NCBI GenBank assembly: GCA_009777365.1
Contig: WRLZ01000013.1
Location: 1 to 12,368 of the forward strand
Reading direction: 5' to 3'
Source of the DNA: Candidatus Saccharimonadota bacterium
Lineage (GTDB): Bacteria > Patescibacteriota > Saccharimonadia > Saccharimonadales > Saccharimonadaceae
DNA: 12,368 bases
Shown here piece after piece: positions 5,927-10,879 of this stretch (its first letter is position 1; every line of letters begins with the position of its first letter). Below the pieces are notes generated by a model. That model saw only the letters and a list, made by a program, of their open reading frames with translations. It ran no database searches and had not been told where the DNA came from. The position numbers and the translations under genes are program-made.

Positions 5927-7042
5927 ATGAGCCGAGAAAAATCAATTGTAGTAAAAGTCGACACCTGGACATTCGTCCGCTTCTGGCTAGTCGTCGTCGC
6001 CTTCTTGGCCGCCGCTTGGATACTCTGGTCAATTCGCGCTGGCCTCGTCATCATCCTTACCGCCCTCTTTTTCTCAGTCATCCTAAACCCCCTAGTCTCC
6101 CTTATCGCCCGTCGCATCGGCGGCAAATCCAAACGCAAGCGTCGCACTCTGGCGATCCTAATATCCTACATACTGGTTGTCGCAGTAGTCGGTGGAGTTA
6201 TCGCCGCCATCACCCCCCTAGTCATCTCCCAAGTCAAGCAATTCTTCGAGATCGTACCCGACATGATCGAGGGCTCAAATATTGGCCTTAGCTCCCTGGC
6301 TGAATTTGCCGAACGTCACGGCGTAGGTGAATATTTGCACGAAATGATAGACGGCTTTAGAAACTCCATGCACGCCATCCTTGGCGATTTCCAAGGCGGA
6401 ATCCTAAGCGGCGCTGGCTCCCTTATGTCTTTCTTCACCTCTTTCTTCGTCGTTGTTGTCCTTACCTACCTCTTCCTCTCCGAAGGCTCCGTACTCATGA
6501 AACAATTCTGGGAAGAGCACTCCAACTCGCCTTCCAGCACCAAACTCCAGCGAACTTTCTCCCGCATCGCCAAGGCCTTTTCCGATTACGCCCAAGGCCA
6601 ATTACTCGTCGCGGTTCTCGCTGCTTTTTCTTCCGCCGTCATAATCTCCATCCTCTCCTTCTTCTCCGACGTTCCGATCGGTTTTGCTATTCCCCTTGGG
6701 TTGTTCCTCGGGGTCATGGGTCTCATCCCGGTATTCGGCTCCTTTATCGGAGGAGTCCTCGCCAGCATCCTCTTGCTCTTTAGCTCTCTGCCCGCCGCCA
6801 TCTCTTTCCTCGTTCTTTATTTCATCTACCAACAAATCGAAAACAATATCATCATGCCGCGCATCCAGGCCAAACGCTCCGCCATCTCCCCACTCATCGT
6901 CCTCGTCGCCGTCACCATCGGGCTCTTTGCCGGTGGAATCGCTGGCGCCATCTTGGCCGTTCCCATCACCAGCTGTCTCAAAATTATTTATGAAGAATAT
7001 GGCGGCGCAATCAAGCACAGGGTTAAAAAAGTAAAGGGTTAA
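5927..7042 (+). CDS. AI-2E family (PerM/TqsA-like) membrane transporter
   Basis: 371 aa integral membrane protein with the AI-2E/UPF0118 layout. An N-terminal pair of membrane segments (about 15-60) has LFFSVILNPLVSLIARRI, followed by a basic loop (GGKSKRKRR, 65-73) and a third segment (74-100). A soluble amphipathic stretch (100-160) follows, then a fourth segment and the C-terminal bundle. Family motifs are GQLL (224-227), GLIPVFGSFIG (265-275), and YQQIENNIIMPRI (301-313) with the closing SPLIVLVAVTIGLFAGGIAGAILAVP. Members export small molecules or act as sodium/proton antiporters; the substrate here is unknown and the autoinducer-2 name should not be taken literally. The start at 5927 is fixed by the promoter six bases upstream. 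It is followed after 18 bp by cysS, with a 16-bp tandem repeat across the junction. Confidence 0.9.
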   Translation: MSREKSIVVKVDTWTFVRFWLVVVAFLAAAWILWSIRAGLVIILTALFFSVILNPLVSLIARRIGGKSKRKRRTLAILISYILVVAVVGGVIAAITPLVISQVKQFFEIVPDMIEGSNIGLSSLAEFAERHGVGEYLHEMIDGFRNSMHAILGDFQGGILSGAGSLMSFFTSFFVVVVLTYLFLSEGSVLMKQFWEEHSNSPSSTKLQRTFSRIAKAFSDYAQGQLLVAVLAAFSSAVIISILSFFSDVPIGFAIPLGLFLGVMGLIPVFGSFIGGVLASILLLFSSLPAAISFLVLYFIYQQIENNIIMPRIQAKRSAISPLIVLVAVTIGLFAGGIAGAILAVPITSCLKIIYEEYGGAIKHRVKKVKG

Positions 7043-7061
7043 AAAAGTAAAGGGTTAAAAA
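7020..7061 (+). repeat. 16-bp tandem repeat across the AI-2E stop and cysS ribosome-binding site
   Basis: The unit GGGTTAAAAAAGTAAA occurs at 7020-7035 and 7036-7051, with a partial third copy GGGTTAAAAA at 7052-7061. The AI-2E stop TAA (7040-7042) is in the second copy; the GGG of the third copy (7052-7054) is the ribosome-binding site for the cysS ATG at 7061. It looks like a recent slippage duplication that lengthens the gap between the genes. Confidence 0.85.
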
Positions 7062-8560
7062 TGTCAAACCATCTAAAGTTCTTTAATACCAAATCTCGCA
7101 GTGTCGAAGAGTTTTCCGCCACTGGCCCAGTCAAGATCTATACCTGCGGTCCGACAGTTTATGATTTCGCCCACATCGGTAATTTCACAGCCTACGTCTA
7201 CTGGGATATTCTCGTTCGCACGCTCGAAGCGAACGGCTACAAAACCCGCCGCGTCATGAACATCACCGACGTCGGACACCTAGCCTCTGACGCCGACGAA
7301 GGCCAGGATAAGCTCGAAAAAGCCGCCTCTCGAGATAATAAAACCGTCTGGGAAATCGCCGAATACTTCACCGACGACTTCCTCAAGCACTTCGCCGCCC
7401 TGAACTGCCGCGAACCAGTCATCCGCGACAAAGCTTCTGGCGAATATCGAGACGGCCTCGCCAAGGCCACCGACTACATCTTCGAGGGCCAAGAATTGAT
7501 CAAGAAGCTAATTACCAAAGGCGTAATCTACTCCACCTCCGACGGGCTCTATTTCGACACCGCCCAGTTCCCTCGCTATGCCGACTTCGCCCGCCTCGAC
7601 CTAAAAGGCATGGAAGCTGGCGCACGTATCGGCGAGAACGCCGAAAAAAGAAACCCTAGCGACTTCGCCGTCTGGAAATTCATCAAAAAAGACGAAAACC
7701 ACGCCATGCAATGGCCCCTCCCTCCCGAAATCCAAAGCGCCGTCGAGATCGACAAATCTGACCTACTCCTCAACGACTCTGGCGCAATCCTCGGCTACCC
7801 TGGCTGGCACCTCGAATGTTCCGCCGTCATCCACTCCGAACTCGGCGAACCCATCGACATCCATTGCGGCGGCATCGACCACATCCCAGTCCACCACACC
7901 AACGAAATCGCCCAATCCGAAGTCGCTTTCGATCGCGAACTCTCCCACTTCTGGCTCCATAACAATTTCATCACCGTCGAAGGCGAGAAAATGGCCAAAT
8001 CCGCCGGCAATTTCCTGACTTTCGCCGATATTCTAGAAAAAGGCTTTGACTATATGGATTTCCGCATGTGGGTCCTCCAAGGCCACTATGAATCCGAGCG
8101 CAATTTCTCATGGGAAAATCTCGAGCATGCACGCAACTTGCGCCATAAATGGCTCGCCGTCGCCGCCCTCCGCCATCAAGGCCAAAAGGACCAACAAATC
8201 GCCCTCTTTGGCGATGTCAAACAGTCCATCCTCCACCACTTCAGCAACAACCTCTCGACTTCTGGCGGCATCATGGAGATCGACAAAGTCATGGAACGAA
8301 TCCACCAAGGCACCATTGACCGCGCCGACTTCGACTTCGCCAGCTTCCTGGAATTTGTCGACGATCTGACCGGCCTGAACCTGCTCGGCTCCACCCCCGA
8401 CATACCCAAAGAAGCTTATGATATAATCAAACAACGTCTCGAGGCCCGAAAGAACAAAGACTGGGCCGAGAGCGACCGCCTCAGAAGCGAAATCCAAGAA
8501 AAACACAACCTCACCCTCACCGACACCACCCACAAAACCTTCTGGTCTTACTCCATCTAA
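7061..8560 (+). CDS. cysS: Cysteinyl-tRNA synthetase
   Basis: 499 aa class I synthetase that charges tRNA-Cys with cysteine. Zinc ligands match those of the E. coli enzyme: Cys29 in TCGPTVYD, Cys253 in GWHLECSA, His278 and Glu282 in HHTNEIAQSE. The nucleotide-binding HIGH motif is HIGN (38-41) and the KMSKS loop is KMAKS (310-314). The anticodon-side C-terminal region ends with the family's KDWAESDRLRSEI pattern (466-478). It is somewhat longer than the ~460 aa E. coli protein; the extra residues are mainly between DFAVWKF (201-207) and GWHLEC (248-253), a stretch of about 40 residues where E. coli has fewer. AGGG six bases upstream supports the ATG. It is probably co-transcribed with the AI-2E gene. 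Its plus-strand sequence is strongly C-rich, in contrast to the genes to its right. Confidence 0.97.
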   Translation: MSNHLKFFNTKSRSVEEFSATGPVKIYTCGPTVYDFAHIGNFTAYVYWDILVRTLEANGYKTRRVMNITDVGHLASDADEGQDKLEKAASRDNKTVWEIAEYFTDDFLKHFAALNCREPVIRDKASGEYRDGLAKATDYIFEGQELIKKLITKGVIYSTSDGLYFDTAQFPRYADFARLDLKGMEAGARIGENAEKRNPSDFAVWKFIKKDENHAMQWPLPPEIQSAVEIDKSDLLLNDSGAILGYPGWHLECSAVIHSELGEPIDIHCGGIDHIPVHHTNEIAQSEVAFDRELSHFWLHNNFITVEGEKMAKSAGNFLTFADILEKGFDYMDFRMWVLQGHYESERNFSWENLEHARNLRHKWLAVAALRHQGQKDQQIALFGDVKQSILHHFSNNLSTSGGIMEIDKVMERIHQGTIDRADFDFASFLEFVDDLTGLNLLGSTPDIPKEAYDIIKQRLEARKNKDWAESDRLRSEIQEKHNLTLTDTTHKTFWSYSI

Positions 8561-8562
8561 TA

Positions 8563-8760
8563 CAATACATCTTACGAAATCCTCTGGGTGGTCGGGGGCG
8601 TACGCTGGTTCGTTCGATTCTGGCTTCCCATGGTCTTTCCGCGGTGGCCGCGCAGGCAATAGCGAGAGCATAAACACTCTCGCTAGCTACCCAGGTATAC
8701 CTGTCAATAACACCAGTTTTCGTGGACCCCTACGGCGCATGCGTGGGGAAGGTTGACAGT
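8563..8760. repeat. Dispersed non-coding repeat E1
   Basis: Bases 8563-8650 align without gaps to 9499-9586 (E2), about 60 of 88 identical by hand count, including an unbroken 22-base match (8578-8599 with 9514-9535) that contains TGGGTGGTCGGGGGC. A second block, TGGTCTTTCCGCGGTGGCC at 8631, matches TGGTTCTTCCGTGGCGGCC at 9567. Further on are a 9-bp hairpin TAGCGAGAG/CTCTCGCTA (8660-8685), GTTTTCGTGG (8716-8725, shared with E2 and E3), and a CCCC(T)ACG/CGTGGGG hairpin (8727-8748). CTGTCAA (8701-8707) can pair with TTGACAG (8753-8759) to enclose the latter part. The repeat begins 2 bases after the cysS stop codon. Confidence 0.7.
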
Positions 8761-8763
8761 ACT

Positions 8764-8804
8764 AAAAAGAAACACTAGCTGCCCTCAAGGACTGCTAGTG
8801 TTTC
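8764..8804 (-). terminator. Strong terminator-like hairpin directly after a promoter
   Basis: On the minus strand GAAACACTAGC (8804-8794) pairs with GCTAGTGTTTC (8779-8769), an 11-bp perfect stem with a 14-base loop, followed at once by TTTTT (8768-8764). The promoter at 8814-8842 predicts a start about 3 bases before the stem, so a transcript of about 45 bases would result. It could be a small RNA in its own right or an attenuator in front of repeat E1. Confidence 0.6.
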
Positions 8805-8813
8805 AGTACCTTT

Positions 8814-8842
8814 ATTATATCATGCTTAAATCTAAAAGGCAA
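8814..8842 (-). promoter_or_regulatory. Minus-strand promoter for a short RNA / repeat E1
   Basis: -35 TTGCCT (8837-8842), 17-base spacer, extended -10 TGA-TATAAT with the hexamer at 8814-8819. Predicted start near 8807. No protein gene follows on this strand until past repeat E1; the next thing transcribed is the 11-bp hairpin at 8769-8804. Confidence 0.6.
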
Positions 8843-8898
8843 TAATTTCACCCGACTTCTTAGAGGCATAAGTAGTATAATGTAATATTCCTGCGAGC

Positions 8899-8954
8899 GT
8901 CGAGTCCATCCGTGTCAATGATCGCGGTACTGTTACTACTCACGGTTTTCGTGG
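8899..8954. repeat. Dispersed non-coding repeat E3 (3' part only)
   Basis: It shares with E2 the blocks GTCGAGTCC (8899-8907; E2 9612-9620) and CGGTTTTCGTGG (8943-8954; E2 9656-9667) at exactly the same spacing. In between, ATCGCGG and GGTAC also recur but shifted by a few bases. The 22-base block that opens E1 and E2 is missing, so this appears to be a truncated copy. Confidence 0.6.
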
Positions 8955-8962
8955 AAATAAAC

Positions 8963-9003
8963 AAAAGAGCGTGGCCTCTGCAGAACCGCAGTGGCGACGC
9001 TCT
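8963..9003 (-). terminator. Terminator-like hairpin behind the second minus-strand promoter
   Basis: On the minus strand AGAGCGT (9003-8997) pairs with ACGCTCT (8972-8966), with an inner CTGC/GCAG stem, followed by TTTT (8966-8963). It lies about three bases downstream of the predicted start of the promoter at 9013-9041, the same layout as at 8764-8842. The short T-run makes it weaker than the other hairpin. Confidence 0.5.
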
Positions 9004-9012
9004 ATTGACTAT

Positions 9013-9041
9013 ATTATATCGCGTTCATTTCCTAAAGTCAA
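9013..9041 (-). promoter_or_regulatory. Near-consensus promoter overlapping the nuclease stop codon
   Basis: Minus strand: -35 TTGACT (9036-9041), 17-base spacer, -10 TATAAT (9013-9018). The -35 box lies in the last codons of the nuclease gene and the stop codon (9025-9027) is in the spacer. Predicted start near 9006, just before the 8963-9003 hairpin. No open reading frame follows, so this is a candidate non-coding RNA promoter. Confidence 0.65.
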
Positions 9042-9408
9042 GAATCTTGCCGATTTTAGGAATTACTAAAAGTCGTTTTACTTTCTTGATGTCGTTGAAC
9101 TCCTTTTGGAGCCTTGCTATATTGCGTTCGTCTGTGATAGTCGAGCGGCGTAAGTCAAAAATAATGTAACAAGACTGAGCTATAGCTACTCCGAATGCAC
9201 GCCTGATTGTGTTGGAGCCTCTCCCTACTGGTGATTTTATCTCCCATTCGACTTTATCCATCCTAATATCTGGCGTTTTTGCTCCCCTTTTTCGACTCGG
9301 GGCTAGAATCAGAATATTCTTGCCCAACCTAGCCAGAAAGTTTATAGTATCTAGCTCATGCTTCTCAGGTTCTGCGCCAACTTCCATAGCAATCTTACCA
9401 AATCTCAT
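9025..9408 (-). CDS. Small PD-(D/E)XK-type nuclease, toxin-domain-like
   Basis: 127 aa with the chosen start. The core has TPD (45-47) followed by EWEIKSP (54-60), giving P46-D47 ... E56-x-K58, the arrangement of PD-(D/E)XK nucleases. Upstream Glu/His residues (EPEKHELD, 13-20) could complete the site. A helix with AFGVAIAQSCYIIFDLRRS (71-89) resembles the 'kA..QA..viidl' segment of stand-alone CdiA C-terminal toxin-like nucleases; that family link is from memory and tentative. An open frame extends to a TTG at 9444, but that TTG is the promoter's own -35 box, and a -10 TATAAT ends six bases before the ATG at 9406-9408, so the shorter, leaderless form is preferred. There is no signal peptide and no neighbouring immunity or antitoxin gene. 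Non-coding repeats flank it on both sides. Base composition is unlike the cysS side. Confidence 0.75.
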   Translation of the reverse strand: MRFGKIAMEVGAEPEKHELDTINFLARLGKNILILAPSRKRGAKTPDIRMDKVEWEIKSPVGRGSNTIRRAFGVAIAQSCYIIFDLRRSTITDERNIARLQKEFNDIKKVKRLLVIPKIGKILDFRK

Positions 9409-9414
9409 TATCTG

Positions 9415-9444
9415 ATTATACAATGCCCGATGGCTAATGGTCAA
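9415..9444 (-). promoter_or_regulatory. Nuclease gene promoter, leaderless arrangement
   Basis: Minus strand: -35 TTGACC (9439-9444), 18-base spacer, -10 TATAAT (9415-9420). Six bases (CAGATA) separate the -10 box from the ATG at 9408, so the RNA should begin at the initiation codon. This settles the start choice against the in-frame TTG. Confidence 0.7.
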
Positions 9445-9498
9445 TTAAATACTCGAAAATTACAACATAAGCGTGATGATGGGGAACTATATATCGGT

Positions 9499-9667
9499 CA
9501 ATCCATTCTACCGAATCCTCTGGGTGGTCGGGGGCACATCGCGATTCTGTCGTTTCAACCAGTGCCTGGTTCTTCCGTGGCGGCCAGTCGGACAGTACCA
9601 CCAACGCCGGAGTCGAGTCCCTGTATCGCGGCAATGGTACTTCTTCTTCGTCGTTCGGTTTTCGTGG
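9499..9667. repeat. Dispersed non-coding repeat E2 (fullest copy)
   Basis: This is the most complete copy. It has the E1-like 5' part (9499-9586, with the 22-base identical block at 9514-9535) and the E3-like 3' part (GTCGAGTCC 9612-9620 to CGGTTTTCGTGG 9656-9667), and the CGTGGGGAA that follows at 9663-9671 recurs in E1 at 8742-8750. Internal stems include AACCAG-TGC-CTGGTT (around 9557-9571) and AGTACC pairing with GGTACT (around 9594-9641). The first stem is not conserved in E1. Confidence 0.7.
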
Positions 9668-9719
9668 GGAAATCAGACTTTTTTACTACTGTAAAAACCA
9701 AGAAAATGGCTAAAACCTA

Positions 9720-9748
9720 TTGACTTTTTACATAAAGTGTGATATAAT
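9720..9748 (+). promoter_or_regulatory. Near-consensus promoter for the methyltransferase
   Basis: -35 TTGACT (9720-9725), 17-base spacer, extended -10 TGA-TATAAT with the hexamer at 9743-9748. A second TATAAT follows at 9754-9759. Predicted start is about 9755, leaving a leader of about 120 bases. This is among the strongest-looking promoters in the window. Confidence 0.8.
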
Positions 9749-9761
9749 GAAAGTATAATGA

Positions 9762-9844
9762 GACTCGTGGGCCTATTTTTCATGAAATAAGGTTGTGGGT
9801 CAAGCACCTTCACAACCCTATTTTCATACCTAATAGGCTGAGTC
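9762..9844 (+). promoter_or_regulatory. Long structured 5' leader of the methyltransferase mRNA
   Basis: Nested pairings form one long stem: GACTC (9762-9766) with GAGTC (9840-9844); GCCTATT (9771-9777) with AATAGGC (9832-9838); then an internal loop; then GAAATA (9784-9789) with TATTTT (9819-9824) and GGTTGTG (9791-9797) with CACAACC (9811-9817). The loop is GGTCAAGCACCTT. CCTATT elements can also pair locally with AAATAAGG or AATAGG, giving alternative hairpins. An A-rich single-stranded piece with the GAGGTG ribosome-binding site follows. It could be a riboswitch-like control element, a protein-binding site or just an mRNA stabiliser; I recognise no known class. Confidence 0.6.
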
Positions 9845-9874
9845 CGAAAAATAAGGAAAAGAGGTGTCTATGAT

Positions 9875-10792
9875 ATGGCAAAGACAAAAATCCACAAGGA
9901 CTATGAGCGGTTGGCCGACATACGGTCTGACGAGCAAAGGAGGGTAACTGCCATCTCGATTAGCAAGCCTTTTGGCAAGCTATGCTACGCTATTGGCCGA
10001 TTCCAGCTCATACCGTGGAAGAGTTACCCTGTCGCACTCAAGATGCTCATTATGTATCTGGCGGCAAAAGACTACTTCATCCAAGAAGGCCTCCCGAAAC
10101 GGCTCGTAGAGCTGGCAACGGATGCCTTGGGAGGCGTTGGCGGCAAGCCGCTTGAGACTAAGCTGCGAAACTCGATACTATTCGTTGGCGCAGCGTGGCA
10201 CATTCGCTTTGTGCGAGCCTACAAACTGCTCCTGGAGGAGTTCAAGGCTGGTCGCAATGTCGAATCCTACGGCTGTGGCTCTGGAATCATCGAGATTATT
10301 GCACTGATTGCATCGGGCAATGCTTCTGCCAAACTGACCTTGATAGACTACGATTCGGTCGGCATCGACTTGGCCCGCCAGCTTGTCGCGCTATTCCGCG
10401 ATAATGGCTACGATATTAGTAGCCAAGTTAGCATTTCCGAGGGCGACATCTGCGAATGTAAGCCATCCAGCGAGACCAACACCATCGTATCGATTGGGTT
10501 GCTTCATAACTACTTCACGCTTGAAGAAGCCAACGCAATGATGCGGGAGTGGTTCGAGACTGGCGTCAGCAAGGTTATTACCGACATCTACTACGATGCT
10601 GATATTGCCGAGAACGGCAGTAATGATGCAAAGCTCCGGCTTTCGTATGTCAGAATTGTCTGTGGCTGGAAGGTCGGGCTACCGGATGGATTGCTTTACT
10701 GTAATCGCGAAGATTTCTGCAAAAGCCTAGCCAACTACAATGTCGAAGTGTATGACCATAGTCTAAACGCTACGCTTGTAGTAAGGCAATGA
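9875..10792 (+). CDS. Class I SAM-dependent methyltransferase, unknown substrate
   Basis: 305 aa. The N-terminal ~125 residues are helical and not recognised. The C-terminal part is a Rossmann-type methyltransferase: glycine motif SYGCGSGIIE (131-140), acidic strand end LIDYD (156-160), EGD (189-191) at the position of motif III, and SIGLLHNYF (206-214) near motif IV. The product methylated is not evident; there is no Cys or NPPY signature of DNA or RNA base methyltransferases. The ATG at 9875 has GAGG ten bases upstream; an out-of-frame ATG lies five bases earlier (9870). The stop TGA is followed by a terminator, so the gene is probably a single-gene transcript. G and C are nearly balanced on its coding strand, unlike cysS, which suggests a different history. 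It could take part in antibiotic or rRNA modification, but nothing in the sequence shows this. Confidence 0.75.
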   Translation: MAKTKIHKDYERLADIRSDEQRRVTAISISKPFGKLCYAIGRFQLIPWKSYPVALKMLIMYLAAKDYFIQEGLPKRLVELATDALGGVGGKPLETKLRNSILFVGAAWHIRFVRAYKLLLEEFKAGRNVESYGCGSGIIEIIALIASGNASAKLTLIDYDSVGIDLARQLVALFRDNGYDISSQVSISEGDICECKPSSETNTIVSIGLLHNYFTLEEANAMMREWFETGVSKVITDIYYDADIAENGSNDAKLRLSYVRIVCGWKVGLPDGLLYCNREDFCKSLANYNVEVYDHSLNATLVVRQ

Positions 10793-10812
10793 AAGGGGGT
10801 TTAATTTAAGAC

Positions 10813-10848
10813 AATACTCGTACCGATTTGGGGCGGGTATTTTCTTTT
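10813..10848 (+). terminator. Intrinsic terminator after the methyltransferase
   Basis: AATACTCG (10813-10820) pairs with CGGGTATT (10834-10841), an 8-bp stem with one G-U pair and a 13-base loop, followed by TTTTCTTTT overlapping the stem end (10840-10848). It separates the methyltransferase from the histidine kinase gene. Confidence 0.75.
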
Positions 10849-10863
10849 CGTCTTCTATTTCTT

Positions 10864-10873
10864 GTGATATACT
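10864..10873 (+). promoter_or_regulatory. Extended -10 promoter of the histidine kinase, leaderless
   Basis: TGTGA-TATACT, an extended -10 with the hexamer at 10868-10873. No good -35 hexamer is seen 17 bases upstream (the terminator T-run lies there). The ATG at 10880 begins six bases after the -10 box, so the transcript should start at the AUG. Confidence 0.55.
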
Positions 10874-10879
10874 AAAAGC

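Larger units (their letters stand above)
8561..9024. other. 464-bp gene-free stretch between cysS and the nuclease gene
   Basis: No convincing protein gene is present. The stretch holds repeat E1 (8563-8760), a minus-strand promoter with a terminator-like hairpin directly behind it (8764-8842), repeat E3 (8899-8954), and a second minus-strand hairpin (8963-9003) behind a promoter that reaches into the nuclease gene. Bases 8843-8898 show nothing I can name. A clear plus-strand terminator for cysS is not seen; the 8769-8804 stem is followed on the plus strand only by a weak T-poor tail. Confidence 0.7.
9409..9874. other. 466-bp gene-free stretch between the nuclease and methyltransferase genes
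   Basis: No supported protein gene. It contains the divergent nuclease promoter (9415-9444), repeat E2 (9499-9667) with an A/T-rich inverted repeat TTTTTAC-TACT-GTAAAAA next to it (9680-9697), the methyltransferase promoter (9720-9748), and a long folded leader (9762-9844). Bases 9445-9498 show nothing I can name. Confidence 0.7.

Noticed and set aside
8581..8650. GGTTCGTTCGATTC in repeat E1 resembles a tRNA T-arm.
   Set aside because: No matching acceptor, D-arm or anticodon arm can be drawn, and the aligned copy E2 does not keep it.
8108..8677. Minus-strand open frame whose N-terminal part shares an APDHPED peptide with another frame at 9434-9634.
   Set aside because: Both frames lie over repeats E1 and E2. 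The peptide is encoded by a 22-base block with no synonymous differences, which points to conservation of the nucleotides rather than of a protein, and most of the first frame is antisense to cysS.
8769..8804. Hairpin read as a plus-strand terminator for cysS.
   Set aside because: On the plus strand it is followed by CAGTACC before a weak T/A stretch, whereas on the minus strand TTTTT follows directly.
9409..9444. Longer nuclease starting at an in-frame TTG (9444).
   Set aside because: The TTG is part of the -35 box and the -10 box lies between it and the ATG at 9408.
9514..9535. GGGTGG in the shared block recalls the T-box antiterminator motif.
   Set aside because: The rest of the T-box consensus (NACCGCG) is absent, and no aminoacyl-tRNA synthetase or amino-acid gene follows.
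8563..9697. Possible CRISPR array or insertion sequence.
   Set aside because: Repeats are too few, too diverged and too irregularly spaced for CRISPR. There is no transposase and no terminal inverted repeat around the nuclease.
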